DNA of 64,000 nucleotides from Balneolaceae bacterium (GCA_017640605.1 JAEPQH010000001.1:350117-414116); one strand, 5' to 3'; counted from the stretch's first letter, positions 27,513-37,503 are shown. Made by a program: numbers and translations. Notes: generated by a model from the sequence alone, not told the origin.

Positions 27513-27560
27513 TAGAGAAATCCACAATTTCAAATGAGATCACTTGCTCATTTTTCTCTA
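27513..27560 (-). promoter_or_regulatory. Nested inverted repeats upstream of the sensor kinase
   Basis: The outer arms TAGAGAAA/TTTCTCTA (8 bp) enclose inner arms AATGAG/CTCATT (6 bp, 8-base loop). The structure begins 29 bases upstream of the kinase start, inside a 226-base divergent gap shared with nifJ. It could be a 5'-UTR hairpin or an operator for the paired LuxR-type regulator. Confidence 0.35.
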
Positions 27561-27710
27561 CAACTAAACCAGCATCCCCCTACCCTCAACAAATCGCCCC
27601 TCACCTAAACACTGAAAATTAATTACTTAAGAAACTGAAAAGCATAATTCATTATTACTTCACATTTGAGCAGTACACTGTATCAGTAATATTCACTAAC
27701 CGGGGGAATC

Positions 27711-30700
27711 ATGTGTGCAAAAGTGTATAAAACCATGGATGGCAACGAGGCAGCCGCTCATATTGCCTTTAAGACGAACGAAGTAATAGCCATTTATCCA
27801 ATCACACCCGCTTCTCCAATGGGCGAATGGGCCGATGCCTGGAGCGTTCAAAAACAGAAAAATATCTGGGGCGATACCCCAAAAATTGTGGAGATGCAAA
27901 GTGAAGGTGGAGCCGCAGGCGCAGTGCATGGATCTCTACAAGCCGGTGCACTTACCACTACCTTTACCGCAAGCCAAGGTTTGTTGCTGATGCTCCCGAA
28001 TATGTACAAAATTGCCGGCGAACTAACTCCTACTGTATTTCATATTGCAGCCCGATCGGTAGCAACTCAAGCACTTTCTATTTTTGGAGATCATTCGGAT
28101 GTAATGAGTGCCCGACAAACCGGCTGGGGCTTTTTATTTTCGAACAATGTACAGGAAGCGATGGATATGGCATTAATCGCTCATTCTGCCACATTAGAAT
28201 CTCGCATTCCATTCCTGCATATTTTTGATGGCTTCAGAACCTCGCATGAGATTGCTAAAATAGAAATCACCCCCGATTCGGTGATTAAACAAATGATTGA
28301 TGATGAACTTGTAAAAGCGCATCGCTTTCGAGGAATGGACCCCAACAATCCGTTCATTCGAGGAACCGCTCAAAATCCGGATGTTTTTTTCCAAAGCCGT
28401 GAATCCTCAAATCCTTTTTACTTAGCCACGCCCGAGATTGTAGAAGCAGCCATGTTACGCTTTAAGCACTTAACCGGCAGATCCTATAAACTGTTTGAAT
28501 ATGTTGGTGATCCTAATGCAGAGAAAGTAATAATTGTGATGGGTTCCGGTGCTGATACTGCTGAACAAACTGCTTTACATCTCAACAAAAAAGGGGAAAA
28601 AACCGGTGTTCTTAAAGTTCGGTTATTCCGGCCATTTTCCATTCAACACTTTGTAGATGCGTTGCCTGATTCCGTTAAATCTATCGCCGTACTCGATCGA
28701 ACTAAAGAGCCCGGTAGTGTGGGAGAACCTCTCTATCAGGATGTTTTAACTGCAATAAATGAAGATCGATTTGGGGATAATCCGAAGTTTTCGCCACTAG
28801 TACACATCATTGGTGGCCGATATGGACTTTCATCAAAAGAATTTACCCCTGCAATGGTTAAGGCTATTTTTGATGAACTGGGAAAAACGCATCCTAAAAA
28901 TCACTTCACCATTGGTATTAACGACGATGTTACCCACACATCGCTCGGCTATGATTCGACCTTTGATATCGAAGATGATGAAACCACGCGAGCTGTGTTC
29001 TGGGGATTGGGTTCGGATGGAACCGTAGGCGCCAATAAAAACTCCATCAAAATAATTGGCGAAGAAACCGAGCTAAATGCACAGGGCTATTTTGTGTACG
29101 ATTCGAAGAAATCCGGGGCCAGAACCATTTCACATTTACGATTTGGTCCACAGGATTTAAAACGACCGTACTTGATCTCAAAAGCAAATTTTGTGGGGAT
29201 CCATCAGTTTGGTTTTCTCGATCGCTTCGATACACTATCAACAGCTGAAAAAAATGCCACTGTTCTTATAAACAGCCCGTTCGGTGCAGATAAAGTTTGG
29301 GAGCACATTCCAACCCGTGTACGAAAGCAAATACAAGAGAAAAAACTCAGGGTTTTTGTAGTTGATGCTTATAAAGTGGCCAAAGAAGCTAATCTGGGCA
29401 TTCGGATTAATACCGTGATGCAAACCTGTTTCTTTGCACTTTCCGGAGTTTTAGCCAAAGATCAGGCCATACTTAAGATCAAAGAATACATATCAAAAAC
29501 TTACGGAAAGCGAGGTAAAACCATCGTTCAGATGAATTTCGATGCCGTAGATATTGCCTTGGATCATCTGGAAGAGGTTGTTATTCCGACTACAAAAACG
29601 GCAGTAATTCCTAAAAATGGAGCTACAAATAACGAACCTCCCGAGTTTGTGCAAAAGGTGATCAACGAAATCATCAACGGGAATGGAGATGAATTACCGG
29701 TAAGTGCTTTGCCTTGCGATGGTACTTTTCCAAATGGCACCACAAAGTGGGAAAAACGTGATATCGCCATGGAAATTCCGGTATGGGATCCCGATATCTG
29801 CATCCAGTGTGGAAAATGTGTAATGGCTTGTCCACATTCGGTAATTCGTGCGAAAGTGGCTGAACCCGACGCTTTTGATGATGCGCCGGAAGGCTTCCAA
29901 CATACCAAAGCGAAATTCCGCGAACTAAAAGGCTATGAATATACACTTCAGGTTTCTGCGGATGATTGTACCGGGTGTACCTTATGCGTTGAGGTTTGTC
30001 CTGTTAAGAATAAAAGCAATGTGAGCCTGAAGGCAATTAACATGCAGCCGAAAGAACAGGTTAGAGAGAAAGCGAATCGAGATTGGGATTTTTTCCTCGA
30101 TTTGCCAACCACTTCGGTTTCCAATCAACCTGAAATAGCGTTCAACAAAGCAAAAGAAACTCAGCTTCTCGATCCTTATTTCGAGTTTTCGGGTGCCTGC
30201 GCCGGTTGTGGCGAAACTCCTTATCTGAGTTTACTCACTCGTTTATTTGGGGATCGAATGGTAGTGGCAAATGCAACAGGTTGTTCATCCATTTATGGTG
30301 GAAACTTACCTACTACTCCCTGGACAACAGATGCCAACGGATGTGGACCGACATGGAACAATTCACTGTTTGAAGATAACGCCGAGTTTGGTTTGGGGAT
30401 GCGATTAGCCATGGATAAACGCGTTGAAATCGCCCATGATTTGCTTTGGCAATGTCGGGGTAAATCGTTGCCGGAGCTTCTAGTTCAGGATTTGATGGAA
30501 GCAGATCAAAGTACGGCTGCCGGTATCGAAAAGCAGCGCCATCGCGTAGAAGAACTCAAAAAAAGACTGACTTCAAAAGCCGATCCTGCTTCAAGAAGAT
30601 TGCAAAATTATACCGATGATTTAATTCGAAAATCACTTTGGATTATAGGTGGTGACGGCTGGGCCTACGACATTGGTTTTGGCGGACTTGATCACGTAAT

Positions 30701-31310
30701 TGCAACTGGTAAGAATGTGAATATTTTGGTGATGGATACCGAAGTGTATTCGAATACCGGTGGTCAAGCGTCGAAAGCTACCAGCTTAGGCGCTATTGCA
30801 AAATTTGCTGCAGGTGGTAAACCAACGCCAAAGAAAGATCTGGGCAAAATAGCCATGGATTATGGCTACGTGTATGTAGCACAGGTGGCTATGGGTGCTA
30901 ACGAAAATCAGTTGATAAAAGCTTTCCAAGAGGCAGAAGCTTACGACGGTCCTTCCTTGATTATAGCATACAGCCATTGTATCGCCCATGGAATTGATAT
31001 GTCTAAAGGGCTACATCAACAAAAACTGGCAACCGAAACCGGACACTGGCCGGTATACAGATTTGATCCACGCAGAAAAGACGAAGGTTTAGTGCCTTTA
31101 CAGCTGGATTCAAAAGCGCCTAAGAAGCCATTGCGCGAATACATTTATAACGAGCAACGGTACCGAATGCTGACGCAGATAAACCCGCGAAAAGCTCGCG
31201 AGTACGAACACGCGGCACAAGAATGGGTAAACAATCGCTGGTTGAATTTGGAAAAGCTTGCCAAAAAGCCGGAATTAGAAGCCGAAATCAAATCACCAGA
31301 CTCTAATTAA
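27711..31310 (+). CDS. nifJ: Pyruvate:ferredoxin/flavodoxin oxidoreductase
   Basis: The 1199-aa single-chain enzyme contains all four fused domains. They are the pyrimidine-binding domain (YPITPASPMGEWAD near 29; EGGAAGAVHGSLQAGA), the gamma domain (about 415-630), an 8-iron ferredoxin domain with two CxxCxxCxxxC clusters (Cys697/700/703/707 and Cys753/756/759/763), and the TPP-binding beta domain (CAGCGETPY near 830; GDGWAYDIGFGGLDH; NTGGQASKAT). It oxidatively decarboxylates pyruvate with CoA to acetyl-CoA and CO2, passing electrons to ferredoxin or flavodoxin in the cytoplasm. Length is typical of NifJ. GGGGGA precedes the ATG as ribosome site. The DHOD-like gene follows after 18 bases. 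The enzyme usually functions under low oxygen, so facultative or microaerobic metabolism is implied. Confidence 0.96.
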   Translation: MCAKVYKTMDGNEAAAHIAFKTNEVIAIYPITPASPMGEWADAWSVQKQKNIWGDTPKIVEMQSEGGAAGAVHGSLQAGALTTTFTASQGLLLMLPNMYKIAGELTPTVFHIAARSVATQALSIFGDHSDVMSARQTGWGFLFSNNVQEAMDMALIAHSATLESRIPFLHIFDGFRTSHEIAKIEITPDSVIKQMIDDELVKAHRFRGMDPNNPFIRGTAQNPDVFFQSRESSNPFYLATPEIVEAAMLRFKHLTGRSYKLFEYVGDPNAEKVIIVMGSGADTAEQTALHLNKKGEKTGVLKVRLFRPFSIQHFVDALPDSVKSIAVLDRTKEPGSVGEPLYQDVLTAINEDRFGDNPKFSPLVHIIGGRYGLSSKEFTPAMVKAIFDELGKTHPKNHFTIGINDDVTHTSLGYDSTFDIEDDETTRAVFWGLGSDGTVGANKNSIKIIGEETELNAQGYFVYDSKKSGARTISHLRFGPQDLKRPYLISKANFVGIHQFGFLDRFDTLSTAEKNATVLINSPFGADKVWEHIPTRVRKQIQEKKLRVFVVDAYKVAKEANLGIRINTVMQTCFFALSGVLAKDQAILKIKEYISKTYGKRGKTIVQMNFDAVDIALDHLEEVVIPTTKTAVIPKNGATNNEPPEFVQKVINEIINGNGDELPVSALPCDGTFPNGTTKWEKRDIAMEIPVWDPDICIQCGKCVMACPHSVIRAKVAEPDAFDDAPEGFQHTKAKFRELKGYEYTLQVSADDCTGCTLCVEVCPVKNKSNVSLKAINMQPKEQVREKANRDWDFFLDLPTTSVSNQPEIAFNKAKETQLLDPYFEFSGACAGCGETPYLSLLTRLFGDRMVVANATGCSSIYGGNLPTTPWTTDANGCGPTWNNSLFEDNAEFGLGMRLAMDKRVEIAHDLLWQCRGKSLPELLVQDLMEADQSTAAGIEKQRHRVEELKKRLTSKADPASRRLQNYTDDLIRKSLWIIGGDGWAYDIGFGGLDHVIATGKNVNILVMDTEVYSNTGGQASKATSLGAIAKFAAGGKPTPKKDLGKIAMDYGYVYVAQVAMGANENQLIKAFQEAEAYDGPSLIIAYSHCIAHGIDMSKGLHQQKLATETGHWPVYRFDPRRKDEGLVPLQLDSKAPKKPLREYIYNEQRYRMLTQINPRKAREYEHAAQEWVNNRWLNLEKLAKKPELEAEIKSPDSN

Positions 31311-31328
31311 ACGTACTGAGGAGCTATC

Positions 31329-32345
31329 ATGAAACTAACTACTTCTTATCTCGGCCTTACTTTAGAACATCCAATCGTTGCTTCGGCTTCGCCCCTCACT
31401 AAATCGATGGAGGGGATTAAACACCTTGCGGATGCCCAACCGGGCGCTATTGTGATGCATTCGCTTTTTGAGGAACAGCTGAATAATACCAGTAATGAAC
31501 TCGATCATTACATGAGCTATGGCACCGAAAGCTTTGGGGAAGCGCTCACTTATTTTCCCGAAATTGATTCTTTCGATGTGGGCCCGGATTTATATCTGGA
31601 ACACATCATGCAAGCAAAAAAATATACCGACGTTCCAATTATTGGTAGTCTGAATGGTTCCTCAGCAGGTGGTTGGATTCGATTTGCCAAGTGGATAGCC
31701 GGTGCAGGCGCTGATGCATTAGAATTAAATATTTACCACATCCCCACAGATCCGAATATTGACAGCAGTACGATCGAAGGCAGATATCTTGAAACTGTGC
31801 AACAAGTAGTTGATGCCATTGATATTCCGGTTGCTGTAAAAATTGGTCCGTTTTTCTCCTCCTTACCCAATATTTGTAAGAATTTGACTGATGTTGGTGT
31901 AAAAGGAATTGTGATGTTCAATCGTTTTTATCAACCGGATATTGATATCGATCATCTTGAAGTGGCTCCCAATCTAACCTTAAGTACTTCTGATGATCTG
32001 CGTTTGCCACTCCGATGGGTTGCCATATTAAAAGGCCGTATCGATACCGATTTTGCTATTACTTCCGGGGTTCATAACGGTCGTGATGTATTAAAAGGCT
32101 TGCTTGCAGGAGCAAATGTATGCATGACAACCGCCGAACTTTTAGTAAATGGCACCGAACGTATTGGACAAATGAAAAATGAAATGGTAGAATGGATGGA
32201 GGAACGAGAGTATGAGTCGGTTGAGCAACTCTTAGGCTCAATGTGTCAACAGCATGTAATTGATCCTGAATCTTTCGAGCGCGCTAACTACATGAAAATC
32301 CTGAATTCGTACAAACAAGATCCTACCGGGAAATTAATCTGGTAG
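31329..32345 (+). CDS. Dihydroorotate-dehydrogenase-like FMN protein
   Basis: The 338-aa protein has the TIM-barrel pattern of FMN-dependent dihydroorotate dehydrogenases: LTLEHPIVASASPLTKS near the start, ADALELN, VAVKIGPF, and ITSGVHNGRDVLKGLLAGANV near the phosphate site. In true class 1 and 2 enzymes the ELNxSCPN/ELNVSSPN loop carries the catalytic Cys or Ser; here it reads ELNIYHIPTDPN, with neither. It therefore belongs to the DHOD-like subfamily often found beside nifJ and probably does not make orotate; a redox role linked to pyruvate oxidoreductase is inferred from context. It has a strong ribosome site (GAGGAG) and is probably co-transcribed with nifJ. Confidence 0.88.
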   Translation: MKLTTSYLGLTLEHPIVASASPLTKSMEGIKHLADAQPGAIVMHSLFEEQLNNTSNELDHYMSYGTESFGEALTYFPEIDSFDVGPDLYLEHIMQAKKYTDVPIIGSLNGSSAGGWIRFAKWIAGAGADALELNIYHIPTDPNIDSSTIEGRYLETVQQVVDAIDIPVAVKIGPFFSSLPNICKNLTDVGVKGIVMFNRFYQPDIDIDHLEVAPNLTLSTSDDLRLPLRWVAILKGRIDTDFAITSGVHNGRDVLKGLLAGANVCMTTAELLVNGTERIGQMKNEMVEWMEEREYESVEQLLGSMCQQHVIDPESFERANYMKILNSYKQDPTGKLIW

Positions 32346-32366
32346 TTTGTGATTGGTTTGATTGTT

Positions 32367-33389
32367 TTAATTCCAATAATCCGAATCGGGATTCGGAGTG
32401 CCAATAAATACACCTTCAGAACCGGAGAGTATTAGTATTCCTTCAGGAAGTGCTTCTATGAACTGCCAGTTTCGATGCTCTACTACCCTGTATACATCCG
32501 GAGTAACATTAAATACCTCTGCTTTACCTGATTCATCAAATGTGATTTGGTATACATCATCGTGATCGATGGCTATGTATTCATTGGAAGATTTCAGGTT
32601 TAACACATCGTATCTCTCCGGCATATATCTGATTTCCCAATCGAATGAAGTGTTGTTTGTTATATAAGACCTGTGTTTTGCCATTGCATGTAATGCCCCA
32701 TCTCCGTCGATTCTCATTTTTAAAATATGATCATGATCTTTACTCAACATAGCTGTTAGATCTATCCAGTTCGATCCAAGATCGTTGGAACCAAATACCC
32801 CTTCGTGTGAACTTAGTAGCAAATAATCATGAAATTCGATCATATCATCTACCTGATCGTTGAGCTTACTGTTGAAAAGATTAAATCGCTCAACTTGATT
32901 GTACTCTGCATTGACAACGGTTACCCCATTTAGTGCCCCAACAAAATAGTTGTCTTGTTTAACAAGAACATCCTGAAACAGATACCCACCATGAAGTTTC
33001 TCCCATTCATCAGTTCCGTTTTTCTTAACAAAAAGTAACCGGATGGTACCACCCCAGAACCCACTTGCATACGGCGAATACATTTCTCCTACTAAATAAT
33101 AATCGTCGTTATATTTTCTCAACCTGTATGCATCCACTGAATCTGGGAATCCGAATCCACGGAAGTAAGCACCATTATCATCAGATACATAAATCCGCCT
33201 ATCCGTTGTACCCAAGATGGTATTGTCATCAGCTAAGCGAATATCTTTAATCGTTTTACCACTTAATCGACCGATAAACTTCCAATTATAAAGTGATTCC
33301 TGTTCTTTATTACCGGAATTATTGATTGAACACCCTGTAACAGCTATCAAAAAAATGATCAGATAACTGACTGATTTTATCTCTTTCAC
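32367..33389 (-). CDS. Beta-propeller-like lipoprotein of unknown function
   Basis: The 340-aa protein has a lipoprotein signal (hydrophobic 9-17, lipobox VTGC, Cys20) and a repetitive beta-rich body with BNR-like turns (YVSDDNGAYF, FGSNDLGSNWIDLT, LHGGYLFQDV), suggesting a six- or seven-blade propeller anchored in a membrane and facing outward or into the periplasm. No enzymatic motif is visible. It is the last gene after the 987-aa, 1243-aa and PID genes on the same strand (gap to PID copy 2 about 65 bases, no terminator recognised), so it may belong to that surface-protein locus. It converges with the DHOD-like gene at 21 bases. No family recognised. Confidence 0.7.
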   Translation of the reverse strand: MKEIKSVSYLIIFLIAVTGCSINNSGNKEQESLYNWKFIGRLSGKTIKDIRLADDNTILGTTDRRIYVSDDNGAYFRGFGFPDSVDAYRLRKYNDDYYLVGEMYSPYASGFWGGTIRLLFVKKNGTDEWEKLHGGYLFQDVLVKQDNYFVGALNGVTVVNAEYNQVERFNLFNSKLNDQVDDMIEFHDYLLLSSHEGVFGSNDLGSNWIDLTAMLSKDHDHILKMRIDGDGALHAMAKHRSYITNNTSFDWEIRYMPERYDVLNLKSSNEYIAIDHDDVYQITFDESGKAEVFNVTPDVYRVVEHRNWQFIEALPEGILILSGSEGVFIGTPNPDSDYWN

Positions 33390-33454
33390 TTGTTAACCCC
33401 ATTTTTTACTTCTAACTAATGAACTAAAAATCAGAGAGTTAAACAATTAGAATT

Positions 33455-33682
33455 TTAATCTGAGCTTTTGTCCCGCAGTTTCTTAATCGCATACGCACCA
33501 CCTGCTGCAGCAAGCAGACTTAGCCCACCATCGATTGGCGCGGCAGCAGGATCATCCGGGAACATGGGAAGTCCGGGAGTACTTTGGGCATAAGCGGCGA
33601 GTGAGGTAAATACCAGCATCATCAATAAGCCGGCTATCATTAACACAGAGTTTTGGATTCTGGTTTTGATTAAAGACTTCAT
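33455..33682 (-). CDS. PID-type small membrane protein (copy 2)
   Basis: The product is 75 aa from ATG 33682 (MKSLIKTRIQN). The frame is open to ATG 33736, but those 18 extra codons come from short intergenic repeats and do not encode the CxxC ribbon seen in copies 1 and 3, so the internal start is preferred. A signal peptide (LLMMLVFTSLAAYAQ) is followed by a Pro-rich segment (PGLPMFPDDPAA), PIDGG, a Gly/Ala hydrophobic stretch and the basic tail YAIKKLRDKSSD. The mature part is almost identical to copy 3, indicating recent duplication. It lies 89 bases after the 1243-aa T9SS protein. Its processing partner and function are unknown. Confidence 0.75.
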   Translation of the reverse strand: MKSLIKTRIQNSVLMIAGLLMMLVFTSLAAYAQSTPGLPMFPDDPAAAPIDGGLSLLAAAGGAYAIKKLRDKSSD

Positions 33683-33771
33683 GCTTTGATAATTTTGAGT
33701 TGTGGATTGTGGATTATGAATTATGATTACGGACATGATCTAATTCAAAATTCATAATATTTAATTCTTAA
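33683..33771. repeat. Short A/T-rich intergenic repeats before PID copy 2
   Basis: This gap contains TGTGGAT in tandem, then ATTATGA in tandem, and ATTCATAAT/TTAATTCTTAATT runs. Similar simple repeats occupy the matching gap before PID copy 3 (AACACTAAGCACTAAACACT near 41373). They appear to replace the ribbon-coding segment present in copies 1 and 3. Confidence 0.45.
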
Positions 33772-36700
33772 TTACTTGATTAGCGTCATCTTCTTTGTGA
33801 GTATTTTATCTCCAATTACAAGACGGTATACGTACATTCCTGAGGCCAATGTTCTCCCATCAAAGTTGATATTATAGCGGCCAGGCTGTTTTATTTCTCC
33901 GTTCAGGAGAGTCATTACCTTTCGGCCGAGCACATCATATACTTCGAGTTGTACCGGAGCCTGAGTTGGCACTCCAAATCGAATTACCGAACTCGGATTA
34001 AATGGATTCGGGTAGTTTTGCTCGAGTTCTACATTAGTTGGAATTTCTAGTTTATTTTCAATATCAATAGAACGTCCTGGACTAACAATCAGCCAAAGAA
34101 CAGGTAACAACTGGTTGACTTCTGAAGCCTTTTTCGATGGGTTTTTAAGGATTGGTGTTCCATCACCTACTACTAGCGAATCCCATTTAGTTATTTTTTT
34201 GCTTTCGTCGATTGAAATTGATAGCCGTTCTGTCTCGCTCAGATTTACATAATCTCCCGAAGGATTAACCTCGAAGTACAACTCAATGTCTGAAGGAATT
34301 AACTCACTATCCCATGAAATATGAAATTCACCTGCCATTGTTGCATCCAAAAATATTGGATACCGAAATTCTCTCTCCGGTTTAACTGGCACACTATTGA
34401 TCGTTAGAGGTTGATCAATAATTCGTGTATACAGATTTGCAAAGGTTGAAGCAAACGAACCAAGATAATAGCCATCATAGGGATCAATACCGGGTAAACT
34501 TTCTTCCTTAAAAAGAAGGCTACTTTCGGACAAAATTTCAGCTTTTGTATTGGACAATGTGAAATTCAATTTTTGATCAGTCTTTATCTTAGGGGTGGTT
34601 TCCTCATAATAGTCATCGATTTCAAGAAACATTTGATCATCTACTCCAAAAGTGATTGTACGAATAAAAACAGATTCATATGGATTAATAGAGCCTGACC
34701 CGGTTAGTTCATAGCGTTTATCAACAGGATTCCACCGATATACGTAACGATTTGCTAACGGGTCGATATCAACAAGTTCACTTATCAATGAATCTACTGA
34801 AATGGGCCAGCCAAAAGGGTTTCCAAATAATTTCAGCCCTTCAAAATCCGAAGTATTACCTGAACTATCTGCGTCCACATTTTTAATGGGAATGGTGATA
34901 TGATCACCAAATGGGTTCCCAAAATTATAAAGTGTTTTAGGCCAGCCTCCGTTTACAGGATCCTCAGAATCATTAAAATTATCATCTGCAAATATATAGG
35001 TCAGGATCCCTGTTCCCGCTGGTATTTTTGTTGTATCTAAATCGGATATAATTGGAAGGTATTCTAAACTTTCCACATCGAATAAATATAAGGTAGGAGA
35101 ACCAGAAGGAGCGTCGGAACCCGGAGCACCTTGAGTCCAGATTGCATCAAACAATTCTCCCAATGTGGTATTTTGCGGATTTGACAATAGATACCATTCA
35201 GATTGGTCCGAATTACCCTGCAGCTCAGGTGCTCCTTCTATAACCGTGAATCTGATAGCCACCGAATCCTTTGTAATCTGATCATTGGTTTGCATGGTAA
35301 CAATAATACTCATTGGCCTATTTTCTGACGGCAGAAATTTGAGGGGCTTTTCACTGAGTATTGAATAACTTACTAAGGAAGAATCTGCAACCTGCAACTC
35401 ACCAGGTTCAAATTGGTTATTTGTATTCTCATCCAGATAAAAAATGCCGGAATAATTACCATCTATTGAGAAATACAATGTGGAATCAGATATAAAGGAA
35501 GCGATATTGAAAAAGTCTGGAATAAACGAGTAGCTGGTATCGGAATAGGCAACCAGAGTATCATCTTCTACCGATAAAAAGGAACCTAAAGGAATCAATT
35601 GATTTGAAAATTCACTGCTGTTTAACATCTGATTACCAGCCCTGACACCCCACTGATATATACCAGGTTGAAGACTATCCGTTTTAATCTTGTAGAACGT
35701 ATTAATTCCAGCATTTGACTTACCTGAGATACCTCTAGCTCCGGAAGAAATTGCAGAATATGCTGGCAAAATAAATCCACTGTTTTCCACATTTTTTAGA
35801 AATACATCATATATCACAGACCCTCCTGAAGGATCATTTATTGAACCCCACGTTAAGGTTAAAGCATTTCCTTTTATACTGTGCGTTAAGTTCGTTGGTT
35901 GAGGTAGCGGTTGTACAGATTCATTCAATTTATTTTCTATCATATATGAATTATCTGATTCGTTTCCTGATCCAGTAATAAAAATATCCGGATCAGAATC
36001 ACTATCAAAGTCAGCCGGCAGCATATATGTCCCAAACCAATTCCCGTCACTAGGTTCGTTATATATAGGTATAAAATTCATCTCTCCAATATTTTCGTAA
36101 ACAGTAAGTGAACCGGATACTTTTGTCAGAAAATCAATGCCTCCATCCCCATTAAAATCTAGTATCTCGAAATCGACCGCATTAATTTCAATCTTTGATT
36201 CCGTAAACGAGTTTCCAGTATTTAAGAACATAAATACATTTGTACTATCGTTTTGGCCATTATTTAAATAATTGATTTCTCCCGCTCCAAAGAAATCCAG
36301 GTCCCCATCATTGTCAATATCAATAACCGAAATTCGATTTAATCCGGTATTAGTAAAAGACATGCCGGAGTTTGTGAAATCGGCATTACCGTCGTTCCAA
36401 TAAAGTTCCAGAAAAGGAGAACCGGAATTATCACCACTAATCAGTAAATCGACATAACCATCCTGATTGAAATCGCCGATCTCAATATCACCTAGTTGAT
36501 CACCGGTAAACGTAGGCTGATCTAATGTAGAAATGGTGAAATTGGCAGCGCCGTCATTTATCCCAATTATCTCTTTCAATATGAAATCGATGTCTCCGTC
36601 ATTATCAAGATCGGCAGAATGTAAAGGTGAAAAGAAGTAATCATTGAAACCAGGTATTGTTTTACTAGAAAAGGTACTGTCTCCATTATTCAAATAAACG

Positions 36701-37503
36701 GTTCCCGACGCGAACAGTCCGCTGGTCAAAAAATCGATATACCCGTCGCCGTTATAATCAGCGGTACCCAGCACACCTGCATTAGCATAGGAATAACTGT
36801 TGGATGATTTAGTTAAACCGCCGGTTCCATCATTGAAATAAATCGCAGTTTCTGAAACTGAACTGCCACTACCCCCATGAATAAGATCTAAATCTCCATC
36901 TTTATCTAAATCAGCCCATGAGGCATAATTAAAATCTGTGTTAGGAAAGGGTGATCCTGATATTTTATTAAAACCGGGAATTTCTTTAATACTTAATATG
37001 AACCTTTCTACGTTTCCAGAATTTACACTAATAGTAAAAGAAGTGTTTTCAGTAAGTATGATGCTTTCTTCAGTAACAGTATCATATAAAGTAAACCGCC
37101 AATCGAGGGGTAAATTTTCATACTTTGAGGCCGATAGTGTATAGATGCCTGATAATGTTGAATTGGTATATAATGGGATATTTAAAAGGCCGCTCAGAGA
37201 ATCCGGCAGGTTATTGATCGAAAGATTTCGGTTATTCAACGTATCCCTACTATAAATCTCAGTGTAGTCATCAGCAAGGCTCCCCAGATGCACCGCGTCG
37301 TATGCATCCACTTCGGTTGAGCCTGATTCTGTAAAGAGCAATATAGTTTTCCCCGTATAGGTACCGTTCGACAGTTCTAATTCTAATTGCTGAACCTGAG
37401 CATTGGCTGATAAACCTCCCAGAAGAAAAACCAAGAATACAGAAACTGCCGAGCAGACTATGCTATACACCTTCAAAATGGAATTTGAGCAACCACCCAA
37501 CAC
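33772..37503 (-). CDS. Secreted FG-GAP protein with T9SS sorting signal (1243 aa)
   Basis: A signal peptide (hydrophobic about 15-33, ANAQ) is followed by a domain (about 40-180; DAYDAVHLGS, LSINNLP, IPLYTNS) that resembles the third domain of the shared C-terminal block, so that domain occurs twice in this protein. Then come an FG-GAP/VCBS propeller (about 185-510; DLDKDGDLDL, DYNGDGYIDFL), a fibronectin-like domain (about 525-635), the shared C-terminal block (about 638-1130; EWYLLSNPQNTT, NRYVYRWNP, DPYDGYYLG) and the type A T9SS signal (about 1154-1243). It should be exported by the type IX system to the surface. The preceding 987-aa gene ends 25 bases upstream, so the two are probably one operon with PID copy 2 downstream. 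The tail differs from that of the 2901-aa protein at about five of the last 85 residues. Confidence 0.9.
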   Translation of the reverse strand: MLGGCSNSILKVYSIVCSAVSVFLVFLLGGLSANAQVQQLELELSNGTYTGKTILLFTESGSTEVDAYDAVHLGSLADDYTEIYSRDTLNNRNLSINNLPDSLSGLLNIPLYTNSTLSGIYTLSASKYENLPLDWRFTLYDTVTEESIILTENTSFTISVNSGNVERFILSIKEIPGFNKISGSPFPNTDFNYASWADLDKDGDLDLIHGGSGSSVSETAIYFNDGTGGLTKSSNSYSYANAGVLGTADYNGDGYIDFLTSGLFASGTVYLNNGDSTFSSKTIPGFNDYFFSPLHSADLDNDGDIDFILKEIIGINDGAANFTISTLDQPTFTGDQLGDIEIGDFNQDGYVDLLISGDNSGSPFLELYWNDGNADFTNSGMSFTNTGLNRISVIDIDNDGDLDFFGAGEINYLNNGQNDSTNVFMFLNTGNSFTESKIEINAVDFEILDFNGDGGIDFLTKVSGSLTVYENIGEMNFIPIYNEPSDGNWFGTYMLPADFDSDSDPDIFITGSGNESDNSYMIENKLNESVQPLPQPTNLTHSIKGNALTLTWGSINDPSGGSVIYDVFLKNVENSGFILPAYSAISSGARGISGKSNAGINTFYKIKTDSLQPGIYQWGVRAGNQMLNSSEFSNQLIPLGSFLSVEDDTLVAYSDTSYSFIPDFFNIASFISDSTLYFSIDGNYSGIFYLDENTNNQFEPGELQVADSSLVSYSILSEKPLKFLPSENRPMSIIVTMQTNDQITKDSVAIRFTVIEGAPELQGNSDQSEWYLLSNPQNTTLGELFDAIWTQGAPGSDAPSGSPTLYLFDVESLEYLPIISDLDTTKIPAGTGILTYIFADDNFNDSEDPVNGGWPKTLYNFGNPFGDHITIPIKNVDADSSGNTSDFEGLKLFGNPFGWPISVDSLISELVDIDPLANRYVYRWNPVDKRYELTGSGSINPYESVFIRTITFGVDDQMFLEIDDYYEETTPKIKTDQKLNFTLSNTKAEILSESSLLFKEESLPGIDPYDGYYLGSFASTFANLYTRIIDQPLTINSVPVKPEREFRYPIFLDATMAGEFHISWDSELIPSDIELYFEVNPSGDYVNLSETERLSISIDESKKITKWDSLVVGDGTPILKNPSKKASEVNQLLPVLWLIVSPGRSIDIENKLEIPTNVELEQNYPNPFNPSSVIRFGVPTQAPVQLEVYDVLGRKVMTLLNGEIKQPGRYNINFDGRTLASGMYVYRLVIGDKILTKKMTLIK

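Noticed and set aside
29500..29950. Overlapping minus-strand open frames within nifJ
   Set aside because: They are antisense to the gamma and ferredoxin domains of NifJ, whose motifs are fully intact on the plus strand.
33683..33736. Longer start of PID copy 2
   Set aside because: The added 18 codons are made of tandem TGTGGAT and ATTATGA repeats, not the conserved ribbon of the other copies.
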